Shown here in pieces: positions 1 to 12,089 of a DNA stretch of 64,000 nt. Position 1 is the stretch's first letter; each line of letters opens with the position of its first letter. The stretch is taken from NCBI GenBank assembly GCA_015698045.1, contig BLAL01000058.1, positions 1,428,501 through 1,492,500 on the forward strand, in the 5' to 3' direction. Below the pieces are notes generated by a model. It was given only the letters and a program-made list of their open reading frames with translations, had not been told where the DNA came from and made no database searches. Both the position numbers and the translations under genes were made by a program. This DNA is from Rhizophagus clarus (lineage: Eukaryota; Glomeromycota; Glomeromycetes; Glomerales; Glomeraceae).

Positions 1-1430
1 CTTATTTCTTATTTAAGTGAGCGAAGAAATTGGTCTTACAGTGGATTTTTAGATTATAGCTGAAATACAATTGTTGATTCTCTAATTGCTAGTGATTCTT
101 CATTAACATTGGCTAAATGGCAAAGCATTGATGTTGCCTGGTATAATCGTTTTTTGGATAATGCCAAAGAACTATTAGAACCAAATACTTTTATTACAGT
201 AAGAAAAAAGGTGTGTATTTTTTTATTTTGCAAAGTTTAGGGTAACTCCTAATACTCACCGTGGTCACTTAGTGAGAATTACTGGATTCGTTCACCTGGT
301 AACCACCCCAGGCTTTCAGTTCAGGCGCCTTAACTTTGTTGTTGGTTAAAGTCTGCTAATTCTGGAGGAGGAATTGGCTATGTATCTTCTTTGCCACTAA
401 ATAAAAATTTGGCACACTATTAATATATTCTTTCTCTTAACAGATAATTGCAGGACATTTACAACGTAAAAAAGAATTGCAAATATTTTAGCAAAAAGTT
501 ATTAAAGAATGTGAGGAAAAAAATCAAAAGCGTAAAGAAAATCAAGAAACTATTAAAGAATATGAAAATAAAAAAAATCTAGAAATTATTAAAAGACATA
601 AAAACAAAGAAAAAAAAGGAAAAGGAAAATCAAGTTGAAGAATATGAAAAAGAAAATTTAATGCCTGTTGTTACATCTTTTCCAAAAAAAACTTCTAAAG
701 ATCAGTCTGCTATGATTACTATTGTTACATCTCTTTCAAAAGAAATAATAGAACAAAATTTAACTATTGCATCCTTACCAAAAAAAACAGTTAAGACTTC
801 TGTTGAAAATTTTTCCAACACTTTACAATCAAATAAGCTTATTAACTTCTGTTATGATATTTTTCATAAACTTGAAAATAATCCTTATGCTTATTTATTT
901 TATAAATATAATGAAAAAGATATTATAGACAAAGCCATAAAACATCCAATGGATTTATTCACTGTAAATTCAAAATTAGAGAATGATCAATATACAAATT
1001 TGGAAGAATTTGAAAATAACATTCGTTTAATATTTCGTAATTGTTACACATATAATGATGCTAAAAGTGAAGTATATTGTTCAGCCCAGTAAAAAGTCAT
1101 TGTTTAAAAATCGTGCAGTTCTTGTTTTATTTTTATAATAATTGTCTAGCTTTTGTTTATTATTTGTATAATTTAATAAAATCCCATTTTTTCGTAAAAT
1201 TTAATTGTATGATTATCATAGGCTTTTCATAATATTATTAATATTCTGACATTTAATAAACAAAAATTGTACAATTTTTTGTCTAGAATTTATATATTAG
1301 ATTTATAGTGTAGATTTTTTATAAAGTTATTGAAGTTCCTATGTTTATTACACAGAAATTGTACAATTATTTTATATGGATTTTTAAAATTTGTTTGAAA
1401 TTTGTACTATTTATTTAATTTGTACAATTA

Positions 1431-4400
1431 CTAATCACTTTCACTATTTGAATCTATATAACTATCATCAGGATCATCAACTTCTTTGTCAATAATAAAA
1501 AAACTATTTCCACATTTTAAGAAACCTATACATCGATCAATTACTCTCACATCAATAAATTGCTCAACTCCAAATTCTCGAAAATATTTAAGTCCATATT
1601 CATCTTCAATGACATTTTGAGTCCATTGTACAAATGCCATTAAGTGTGTATTGTCATTGAACTTGTGAACAAAGTAATATTTTACACGGCCATAAAATTC
1701 TTGGATTTCAAATTGAGGGGCACGATTTTTAAATGCTGCCCACTTATCTACTTTCATCCGCGCCTAAAAAGTTTATTCAATTAGACTTTGTTAGAAAAAA
1801 AAATTATAATATAAATAACTTACTGCAATTCCATAATTCATCCTTCCAAAATCTTTATTTTCACTTTTCCACATAGAACCAATATAGTGACCATTCCGAG
1901 TTCGCAATCGAGCATATTTTTTTCCATTTTCTGGGAATTCCTGTACAAGTCATAAATTTAAATTAGTTAAAACCACAAAAAATATTTGTTTATTCATTAA
2001 TAAGATTATTTTACTTATACCTGCTGTAATATAATTTTGGTCTCATAACAAGTTGAATATTGTTTTTTTAATTTATTAACCATTGATTTGTTGAGATGAT
2101 GTTTAGTGGTTGGAAAATATAATTCTTCTTCATAATTTAAATTTGTAAATACAATATTTTCATCGTTACATTGTCTTGATTTATTTTGTGATGGATGAAC
2201 TTGCTGATAGATATGCTCAATAAATTGTAAATGATTCAATCGTTCTTTAAGAATAATTTGATTTGCCAGGTTATCATAAGGATGAAGCTTTGATTGTACG
2301 AGAGGAATTAACATTCCGCATAACCTTTCCATAGGAAACTGCCAAGTACTCCAACATGGGCCATTTATCTTTATAGTATCAGCTAAATGCAAAAGATAGT
2401 GAAAACATATTTTCATTGCTGGCAATCGTGCTTGGTCTTGATGATAATATATTCTATTAATTAAAAATCTTGTTAAAATACAGTATATTTTAAATATAAA
2501 TAATATAATTTAAATATTTGGTTTACCTTTCATAATAATTATAGAAACCAAGTATTAAATGTTGAATTTCATTAACATCTGCTATTGAAATTATTCGTTT
2601 CTGACATAATCTAACAGCAGCCACAAATAAACTCCAGCCTTGTATTATTTTATTTGGTAAATGTTCTTTTAATAATGGCATTGAATATAGCACCACCCAA
2701 TTTGCCCATTCTTCTGCCTTAAAACCATTATGATATTTAACAATATTTCTTGGAGGCCGGCCAAAATCTACTGGCATTGATTTTTTATTTTTTTCCATTG
2801 TTTCTCCAATTGTATTCCATACATTTCTTTGAATAGTATATTCATTTATATTTAGACTAGAATTATTATTAGGGTAAAAGCTCCCATACCAATGCCTGAA
2901 CATGTAACCTGGAATGTTTTCATATAATAAATGCATGATATCAATTGGGAATGAATTTGGAAATTTTGTGGATTTTAATTCAAATAATATACTTTGGCCA
3001 TTAACCCCTAGTATTAATTTAATTTGATTTATTAGAATATAGAAGAATTTTGAATTTATCTTAAATTTTATAAAATTATAATGTATTTTATAATATAATC
3101 CATCCAATACATACCAGTAGCAGTTTCTATTCTTTCTTTATCTCTATTATTTTTGGCTGATTTCCATTTTATTATTTTATTTAAATAGTCTTGGTGTGTT
3201 CTTTTTGGAAGGTTATTTGGATTATAAGCTACTCCTGTTTTGCCTTTTGGAGGTTTTATAGGGAAATAAACATGATTTTCCCATATTCCACGTAAATCAC
3301 AATATCGACAACCTTGATAAGAATTGTGACCAGTTGTACACATTAGCTTTGCAAGAGCTGGCGTATCTCCTGACCAAGATACAACAGAACAATGCAGAAT
3401 AAAATCTTGGTTTGTATATCCATCATGACATCTAATTCCATCTGCAATACAGTAAGCCAATTGTTAGAAATTTATTCAAATTTTATATAGAATCCAAATA
3501 ATTAGATTCTTACGTTCTAATTCCTTGAGTTCTTCAATTACTGGATAAAGAAAAGAATTCAAATCACCTGGTGCAGATGGGCCTGGAATCAAAGCTCCAA
3601 TTAATAGATTATTTCGTTTTACACGATTTTCAGGTGGAATATTTGCATTAATAAATAAAATTATCCAGCAATCATCCGTTTTTTGTTTAAATATATTATA
3701 ACCATCAAGAGAAGCTATTAAGGCAATATCTCGATAATCCATAAAGTGCCCCTCTTTAACTAATTCCTGGTAACGTCCACCATCAAATACATCACCATAT
3801 GATCTATATTGTAAATATTCTTGACTTGTTGTATAGTTGTTTCTATACTGTAATTCTAGTGACCTGCTTGAGTTTTGATATTGAATAACAAATCTGTCTT
3901 TAAGTGGAAAATATGCCATTTTTTTCCTGCCAATCTGGTCATTTGAATTACTCTTGTATCTTTTCTCTCCACAAGTTGGACATTCTTGTAAATTTTTCAA
4001 GTTTCCAGTAAATGCACAGCAACTTTTCACACAGCAATCAATCCAAACTGGATCAATTGATACCAAACTCGCTAATTTATTAGTAGCACGATATAAGGAT
4101 ACATGTTGTTCACTAAAGGCCTCAATTATTTCACGATACATATTGTTTGTCATATTAGAATGTGATTTTATTTCTAAAAGTCTTAAAGCTTCTGGAAATC
4201 CGGGAGGTAATTGAATATTAGCATTTTCTAAATAAAACAAATATAAATACAATTAATAACAATTGTGTAATCTGCACATATTTAAAGGTTTATTTTAAAG
4301 ATATTATAAATTTGATGTTAAAATTTGATACAAAGCTATTACTCACCATTTTCACTATCTTGATTTGACTCGTTTTGTGTACTAGTACTTAATACTGAAT

Positions 4401-4740
4401 TTGAATCATCTGTTGACAATTCACTATTTTTGCAATCAGATGCAGAACTAATATTTGAGTAATTTGGTTAATTTAATTAGTATTAAACAAAAAAATCTAA
4501 AAAATGTACTATAATTGCTTACTTGTTGCTAAATTCTTGAAAAATTGGTTCATAACCAGGTGATTCACTATCTAAAATCTCGGTATCACTTGACTTTTGA
4601 TCTTGCTCATCTTCATTATTATCTTTGCTAGATTCTTGTTCGTTAATATCTAAAATTTGAATATTTTCAACTCGAGAAAACTTTTTTTGATGACGTGTAC
4701 ATGTTGAAATTGAAACTAAATTTTGACTTTTGCATTTCAA
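1431..4740 (-). CDS. Tnp2-type CACTA transposase, 8 exons, 907 aa
   Basis: Proposed exons, 5' to 3': 4740-4523, 4447-4347, 4227-3514, 3441-3115, 3007-2527, 2453-2021, 1940-1824, 1763-1431. All introns are GT..AG. The exons total 2,724 bases (908 codons with the stop) and no internal stop was seen. The N-terminus is acidic and Ser-rich. A zinc-binding segment with CVKSCCAF and CPTCGEKRY precedes a Tnp2-like catalytic domain (FLYPVIEELKELE joined across an intron to GIRCHDGYTNQDF, then SGDTPALAKLM, CRYCDLRG and DIMHLLYENI). The C-terminus resembles the DUF4218 and DUF4216-type regions of plant and fungal CACTA transposases (WSTWQFPMERLCG; EFYGRVKYYFVH). It should bind the element's ends and catalyse cut-and-paste transposition in the nucleus. 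Exon joins are by eye but phase-consistent throughout. Confidence 0.88.
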
Positions 4741-5061
4741 ACAATCACAAAGAATTAATAATCATTTGTTACTTTTCTTTTTTTTTTTTTGACGGTTTTT
4801 AATCATTTGGATAATTATTTATTAATAATTGGATAATAAAAAAAGATTAAAGAATAGTTAATTGAAATAATACAGCAAAAATCTAATCTAACTGTTACAC
4901 TACATTCCTTTTTTGTATAACAAAAGGTACCTTTAAATTTTGCTAATTATGGTAGATAATCAATATATAGCTTAACACGTCATAATTACATAATTATTTA
5001 AAATTCTTAAGCAATACTTTTTTCCAAGATTTGTTACCTTTATCTTTTCTAAAAATTCACA
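4741..5061. promoter_or_regulatory. Divergent promoter region of the CACTA-like element
   Basis: The 321-bp AT-rich spacer lies between the start codons of the two divergent transposon genes. It contains homopolymeric A and T runs and no open frame, and must hold both promoters unless there are distant upstream exons. No individual binding site can be assigned. Confidence 0.5.
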
Positions 5062-6957
5062 ATGGAATATGATAATAACGAAATGTCTGATTGTTCTTCC
5101 AATACTGAATATAGTTCTTTTACTACTAATAAAGAAGAAGAGGTTACATTAAAAAAAATTGCAGAGCTTAAAAAAAAAATCACAGAACTTGAAAATACTT
5201 CTATAATTAAGAAGGAAAAGAAAAATAAACAAGAAAAAAAATTATCAAATCGAAGCCACTTGCCAAATTTTACAAAAAGAGAGCCTCTTAATAACAAATC
5301 AACTAATAAAAGTCAACTAACCATTATAGAAGATGATACTGAATTTTCTAGTGACGAACCCAAGCAGGTAGCAATTATTTTTAAATATAAAATTCATGAT
5401 TTTTTATTTATTATTTTAAATACTATATATAAATAGCCAATATTCAAAAAGAAAAATATAAACTATCAAAAAATTCCTTCTTTTCTTCATATCCCAAAAA
5501 GAATTTGGCATGGTTATATGGTATATTAAAAATACTACTATAGATGTTTTATAAATATCTAACTTTAATATATTACAGGAATCTATGAGACTTCTCGTAG
5601 CTGAAAAATTGTATTCTTTATGTTCTACTACTGAATATCGTGATATGCCTATTAATGAAATTAATAAATGCATTGATAAGGTAGGCAATCATAAATTTAT
5701 TACAGTATTCTACATTTCTTAATCCAATGTTATTTAATTTGCCTTAGTTTCATAAGAAAAATCCATCCTTTCCAGAAACTGTTGGTGATTGGGCAGAACG
5801 TGAGATGATCCGTCGACATGTTAATTATAGACGTAAATTATCTTGTATATTATATACAAATCCATAATTCATCTTACAAAAAATACAATTTTCTTTTTTT
5901 TCAAAAAATTATAGGATCAATTATTAATAACACTAGAAATGTGTGCGAAACTCAAGAAACAAATAAAAGTACCAAGACCCATAAAGCAAATGTCAATAGA
6001 GTTAATATTAATAGAGTTAAAAGAAAACGAGTTGTTTGTAATGAAATTAAATCTAATGAAGTTGATGTAGTTATTGAAGAAGATTATAATGATAAAGAAA
6101 GTCAACATTCAGGTGACTGTAATAAAATATTTTCTTTGCTTTAAATAATTTTTATTTTTAATAAATATTAATAAAACTGCAACCTTCTCTTAGAAATTGA
6201 AAAACATTCTAAACGAAAATCTAAAACAAGAAAAATTCTTAATGATACTTCTTTAGCAACAAAATATCACAGTCTTCAATCGGATAATAATTATGAAGAT
6301 GTTGAAACATCTGGTCAAGAATGTGAAGCAATCGAAACTGATAATAATGTTTCTTCAGCAGAAAAGTGTTCTACTAGTAAGCCTCAATCAGATAATGATG
6401 ATGAAGCAATTATTGAAGTCTCTGATCAAGAATCCGAAGTAAAAGAAGCTAAAAATACTTCTTCAACATCAAAGAATCCTGGGTGTAAGTTAAAGGTAAA
6501 TCAACCAAATGAAGAAGTCATTGAAGTCTCTGATCATGAATCTGAAGCAAAAGAAGTTGTTAAGAATACTACTTCAACAACAAAGCGTGGTCGTAAACCT
6601 AAAGCAAAACAACCAAATAACCATGATAATAAAGGAGTCTCCGGTCATGAATCTGAAGCAAAAGAAGTTGTTAAGAATACTACTTCAACAACAAAGCGTG
6701 GTCGTAAACCTAAAGCAAAACAACCAAATAACCATAATAATAAAGGAGTCTCCGGTCAAGAATCTGAAGCAAAAGAAGTTGTTAAAAATACTACTTCAAC
6801 AACAAAGTGCCCTGGTCGTAGACCTAAGGCAAAACAATCAAATAATGATAATGTAGAAGCTACTGCAACTACTGGTCAAAAACATAAAGCAAAAGAATCT
6901 AGCAAAGATTCTCCTTTAGCAACAAGGCGTTCTGCTCGAAAGTGTAAAGCAGTATAA
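5062..6957 (+). CDS. AT-hook repeat protein of the CACTA-like element, 5 exons, 484 aa
   Basis: Proposed exons: 5062-5367, 5579-5680, 5748-5832, 5915-6112 and 6194-6957. The total is 1,455 bases, exactly 485 codons with the stop, with GT..AG borders at every junction. Exon 1 is charged and probably coiled coil (KKIAELKKKITELE). Exons 2-3 encode a conserved-looking module with RLLVAEKLYSL and VGDWAEREMIRRHVNYR, of no family I recognise. The last exon contains a 111-bp (37-aa) tandem repeat with units near 6538, 6649 and 6760. Each unit carries an AT-hook-like core (KRGRKPKAK twice, PGRRPKAK once), and the protein ends in a basic tail. By analogy with two-gene CACTA elements, it is probably the accessory DNA-binding subunit that recognises AT-rich subterminal repeats. 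Other frames across the repeat are also open but low in complexity. Confidence 0.8.
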
Positions 6958-9774
6958 ATAATTTTAATAACAAAGAAGACTTTGAAACAACCCCTTTATT
7001 AATTTCAGGTACTTTATACTCATTTAATTTTATTATTAATGTATTCATTCAAACAGTGTATATTTACATATTTTCTCATTAAAAATACTAACTATCATTC
7101 TTAGGATTTATTTTTAGCAATATTTTTAAGTTTTAAACAAATGAGATCTTATAGTTTGTGACAGTGAAACAAAAATGTAAATGTGGAATACGAATTTATT
7201 GCAAATTTATAACAAATTACTCTTTAAATGCAACATAAAAATAATACAAGTTTATGATAAATTTATTTTAAATGTTATACGAAAATGTTTTAAGTTTGCT
7301 ACAAATATTGTACAAATGGATGCTCATAATTGTATTATATTCGTTATACTAACATATCTTACATTTTTTTTATAAAAACTTGACAAAAACTTTTTACTGG
7401 GCAGGCGAAGCATTAGAATCTGTTTTCAATAAAAAATGGAATAAAAAACTTATTTTTCAAACTAGGAGAAAGGGAGAATTGAAAAGAGCAAGAGATAATG
7501 ATGCTGATACTGATAATTCATTTACTAGTAAGTTATTAATTTTTTTTATTATAAGCAATATCCTATTAATAATATATATAATTAATAATTTAATTTCTAT
7601 TAGAATTTCAAAAGAAACAAAACCAAATTTTAGAGAAATATGAAAATAATGTAAATCATCATGTTATTAATGATACACTTCCTATTATTGCCTCAGCATA
7701 TGAAAATCTTGTTATAGATAATATTATGCCTTTTATTGAGATTTTAAAAACCTTTCTATCAACAAGATCACAGATGTCTTTATCTTCAGCAAATGTATCT
7801 ATGCTTCAAGCAATTGTTGAAAGTCTTTTGCCATTAAAATATCGTATTCCAGAACTTTCATTAGTAATGGATGGGAAAAAGCCAAAAGGATCAGGTCGTT
7901 TTGGTTATTTAGATATTTTTATTCTAAAAGGAACAGGGGATAATTATATTAGTTTAGAATTAAAATATATTTCATTAGTTGGTTTAATAAGAAATCAAAA
8001 TACTAAATTTGGTGCAAATGAGTTAGAAAACTTAGATAAGATTCTTGAAAAGGAAAATGAAGAGTTTTTATTAAAAAGACCATATACATATTGGTCTAAA
8101 GAACATAAAACAACAAATCAAACAACTATAGGTGAAGTATTAAATAATGGAATAGATCAATTGAAATCATATATAAATATAATTTCAAAAGGAAAAGCTG
8201 TTGATTATTCCAGTTCAGGAGTATATGATGAACGTATCAAAATAACTAAATCTGACTCTAATATACTGAAAGGATATGTCATTTTAGTAATTGGTTTCCG
8301 TCGAATTTTATGGAGACCTGTTGAAGAAGTAATATCTAATTATACATATATTAAAGTTTAAGATTTTTTCAATGAAAAATGTTATAAAATTTGAAAAGCA
8401 AATATTATAATATCCAAATGTAGTATTATTATTTGTATAATATAATAAAATTTTTGTTAAGAAAGTGCTTTTAAGCCTATTTTTCATCAACATAAGACTT
8501 AATTCGTTTCCTTTTTTTCTTAAAGGATATATTTTTAGGATTTAATACGTTTTTGTACTTTAGAGGTTTAAATTCGCTTTTAATAAAAATTTACATAATA
8601 AAATATAATTTGGATTTATTTAGCTATATGGGAATAATTCAAAGTAACCTATTATAATTTTATACTCTTAACAAAATCTAATGCTAGAAGAATTGATATT
8701 TCACATACACACGGCACACGGGGGCAATAATCTTAAACATATATCATATTTTCCGGAAATGCCCAAAATATTGCTAATCTTCTTAATTCGTGATTTATCT
8801 AAATATTAAGAACAAAATCATAAATTTATATAGTAGCAAAATAAATTTGCGAAAAGTATTTAATTGTATTTGATAACTTCTTAAATTTAGGAAATTATGA
8901 ATCTTTTGAGAATTCATCAGAAAGAGAAAATTTTGAATCTTTTGTGTAATTCACAAGATGGAGGATGGAGAATACTTTATTTTCATGAACATCATCTGAC
9001 TCTTCCAGAAACATTATCACATTTAACGGTATAAAAACAAAATCGGTAGAAAAAAAAAACTAAAGTTAAATTCGAGAGAAAATTTCATTTTAAAAATTTT
9101 TGAAGAAATTTTTTATAATATAGTTATTATAAATGTTTGATCAGTCATAAAAATTGTAATTTAATAAATAGCTATAAAGGTTAAATAATATTAAGCTGAC
9201 TTAAGATTAAAGAAAAGGTGATATCACATCTACAAAAAATTAATAATGAATTGCGTGATTTGGATATACTTTTGCATATTTAAATATCACTCTTACCGTG
9301 TGAAAGTTAAGCTGCCATAGTGTTGTATTCCAATCTTCAAGTGTCCTTAGTACGTGTGAAAAAATTTATCTATATTTAGTTACTGTATAAATTAGTCATG
9401 ATGTAAAATAAACGTGATATTTTGTGAAAGAAATAAATTATATGTTACAGTAACTATAGTTACGATATACAGTAAAGGGTTTTTGTATGTTTTAGTTTTC
9501 TTAAAAGTTTTAAAAATAAACAAACTAAAAAATAAGCAACTAAGTTGATACTTATAATACATGATATCAACAGATTTGCTAAGCTTACACAATGATAAAT
9601 AAATTTTTTATTAGTCGAGATAATATCTTTGATACATGTAAAAAATAATACAATACAATCAGATGTGATATGCAAAACATAAAAATGGTAAAGTGAATAT
9701 TATGTAACGTATCACATTAAAAATTGAATTACATAATTGTTTTAATCCACTTTTTTGTTTTTGTTTGACAACAT

Positions 9775-10742
9775 ATGGATTTACAAAAGATCTTGAATTA
9801 GAGGATTATATGTTAGTTATGAAATTTGCGTCAAAAGGAGTTTTACATAATTATCTGCAAAAGGAATTTACAGAAATTAAATGGTTTACTAAATTAGAAA
9901 TTTTATGGCAAATTTCAGAAGGGTATTTACTTTGAAATAGATTTGTAGATTATTAATTCACAATTGTGATGTGTTTATCAGTTCTACACTTTTCTTTCTA
10001 ATTATTATTTATTGTTTTAGACTTAAGACTATTCATGATGCAGATGTTATACATCGGGACCTCCATAGTGGGAATATATTGTGTGATTGGAGTGGGTGGA
10101 AAATTGGAGATTTAGGATTATCACAACCCGCAAATAATACATCAAATAATGAAATATATGGAGCAATACCTTATATTGCGCCAGAAATACTTAATGGGTA
10201 TGCATTTTCTAAAGAATCTGATATTTATAGTATGGGTATGATTATGTGGGAACTTACAACAGGCTGTAGACCTTTTGCTAATGTCAAACATGATCATAGT
10301 CTTATTTATAAAATTCTTGATGGGTTACGACCTAATATTACAGAATGTTTTGCTAGTTTAATGAGAAATTGTTGGGATTCTAATCCCCAAAAAGGACCTT
10401 CTATAAAAGAAATTTATCAGACTTTTAAAAACTGGCAATTTTGTGACAAAGATGCATTTAACCAAGCTGAAGCAAAAAGAGTCGAGTTAATAAAATCAAA
10501 GAAGCTCGGTCCTGAATTTATTGAAAAATCTCATTCAGCTATTTATACAAGTAGATTACTAAGCGTTTATACCTCAAAGATTTTATTTAACGATTCGTTT
10601 TCATTCATTTCATTTGTTGATGATAAAAAAAGTATGTGATGCATTGTATTCTTAAAATTTTAAATATTTTTAATAACTAAACTCTTTCTTAGATTATATA
10701 TCAAAAGATTTAGAGTTTGATATAGAAATTAAAAGGTATTAA
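9775..10742 (+). pseudogene. Tyrosine-kinase-like protein kinase, N-lobe missing
   Basis: Exons 9775-9922, 10021-10631 and 10693-10742 join in frame through GT..AG introns. The first exon begins abruptly at YGFTKDLELEDYM, equivalent to the hinge region. The catalytic loop is HRDLHSGN, the DFG position reads GDLGL, the APE motif is IAPEIL, and the alpha-F helix has DIYSMGMIMWEL. It ends with YISKDLEFDI, a C-terminal signature I associate with the expanded Rhizophagus kinases. The Gly-rich loop and ATP-binding Lys are absent. Homology to the inverted repeat stops exactly where kinase coding begins, so the N-lobe was probably lost when the repeat unit arrived or rearranged. The retained part has no internal stop. 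Confidence 0.85.
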
Positions 10743-12089
10743 ATTACTTTTTTTTGAATTGTATTTTTAGCACCTTCGCTGATTTTAACTATCTTCAAAT
10801 GCATTTTATACCAGTAACCCGTTAAATGCATTTGTAAATTCTTTAAAAAAATGAAATATTGAAGAATTAGATATTGAAACTTGTGATAGTAATTATGGTA
10901 AATATTTAGGATTTAATGTTAATCATATTTGGTTTATATGATGTTTATTTTTATTTATTTAATGGGAAATGTGCTAAAACTTAATTTTTTTATGGATAGA
11001 TCAGTAGTGATTTAATCTTAGTTCATTTAATTCGGATTTAAAATTGGTGCAAAACACAAGGAAAATTATAAAATCTTATCGTAAAATTTTAAAAATGAAT
11101 TTGTTAAACATCATTTTTATAATAATAAAATAATATAATTTTATTTAATTTGGAATTCATGATTCAATTGAAGAAATTTACTAGTAACCTTTACACATAC
11201 CTGTGACTTCTTTAAGGAAATGAAGTGTTAGATAATTACGTAAATATCGAAGTTCAAAATTCTCTAATTGCGTTATTTTATATACTAATTTTTTAATAGA
11301 ACATTTAATCTTTAAGGTGTAATTTTCAGCTTTAAGACTTTAATATTTTAATATTTAAAAATAATTAATATTCAAGAATAAACCGGATCATTTCATATTA
11401 TAAAAAAAAATAAAATTAATAAAATTAATAAATTAAGCATTTTTTTTTGGATACCAAAAAGGGGATAATACTTTACATGCTTCAAAGGAGGATTCGACGC
11501 AGAAATTCCAGGAAACTACTATAGTCCATAGAATTGTCTGTAGGTTTGCAATCAGTTCAATATATATTCTTTCTTAAATATTATAGTAAACAAATCGATC
11601 ACAGTAGCTATGAATTTTGATCAATGATCCTAGCATCATCTTTGTTTAACTTTCTTTTATCATCATTAGTCATTCTTAAACCATTTTCGTCTAGACTTTA
11701 TAAATGATTTTTTTTCCTTGCTGAAGCTGCAGATTCCCGATTTTCAAATTTAGTGCAGATTTCTCCCAGATTACACCATAAGCATGGAGTTTTTTTTTTT
11801 GCAATCATCAATCCTTCAATAATAAGCAAACACCAGTAACATCACGGATACACACGTAAATACGTGTCAAAATATATATTTATAGCAAACTCAAAACTTT
11901 CTTTCACTATCACGTGACATATACAAAATACTATACCCCTTTTAAGGGATTTTAATATGTAAGTCACTAAGTCATTATTTATACATTTAAAAAAACAATC
12001 TGACAACAATTTATGGAGTTATCAAGAGATATTGTCAGTTTCTTTAAGCAAATGTCACATTAAATTTTATTTGATACAAACAGGCAATC
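10743..12089. other. AT-rich intergenic DNA, no gene seen
   Basis: No open frame with recognisable protein content was found in either strand. The stretch has A/T homopolymers, and a more GC-balanced patch at 11455-11540 shows no recognised motif. Confidence 0.5.

Larger units (their letters stand above)
1085..7401. mobile_element. Complete CACTA/EnSpm-like (Tnp2-class) DNA transposon
   Basis: The 6,317 bp insertion is flanked by a 3-bp target duplication CAG (1082-1084 and 7402-7404). The uninterrupted site is visible in the inverted copy near 41070. The termini are a perfect 13-bp inverted repeat, CCCAGTAAAAAGT, followed by a weaker match. Subterminal DNA on the left is rich in short TGTACAAT-type repeats (1264-1430), with a related motif near 7305, as usual for transposase-binding regions of CACTA elements. 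It carries a Tnp2 transposase on the minus strand and an AT-hook protein on the plus strand, transcribed away from a shared 321-bp spacer. Both genes splice without a lesion, so the element is probably young. The termini start CCCAG rather than CACTA, so the subfamily is uncertain. Confidence 0.93.
1..8361 (+). pseudogene. Coiled-coil / bromodomain / PD-(D/E)XK nuclease gene, left copy (broken)
   Basis: Exons run from the window edge to 210, from 444 to 1084 continued at 7405-7527, and from 7604 to 8361, with GT..AG introns at 211-443 and 7528-7603. The middle exon encodes a Lys/Glu-rich coiled coil and then a bromodomain-like segment with HPMDLFTV, NCYTYND and a C-terminal helix ending FNKKW, as in BET-type bromodomains. 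The last exon has GYLDIFIL...ISLELKY, the D...ExK pattern of PD-(D/E)XK nucleases. Lesions: TGA at 61-63 (Trp expected; shared with the right copy), TAG near 488 where the right copy has TGG, a frameshift near 620-640, and the transposon inside the bromodomain. The nuclease exon is open to its stop. The function is unknown; chromatin-targeted DNA cleavage is an inference. Confidence 0.75.
1..9774. repeat. Left arm of a large inverted duplication (interrupted)
   Basis: Positions 1-1084 plus 7402-9774 (about 3.46 kb) are the reverse complement of 38741-42138, with only scattered substitutions, mostly transitions, and small indels. The largest indel is about 42 bases near 9650-9695, present only here. 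The arm is split by the CACTA-like transposon at 1085-7401. Homology runs off the left edge of the window and stops at about 9774, right after a GTTTGACAACAT block. The arm carries a bromodomain/nuclease pseudogene and about 1.4 kb of AT-rich DNA downstream of it. The 8362-9774 part has no convincing gene; a short exon-like stretch sits at 8892-8948. The boundaries are clear by eye, but the percent identity was not computed. Confidence 0.92.

Noticed and set aside
6509..6856. 115-codon Leu/Gln/Lys-rich open frame
   Set aside because: It is an out-of-frame shadow of the AT-hook repeat. The frame continuous with upstream exons and the downstream stop is different and biologically sensible.
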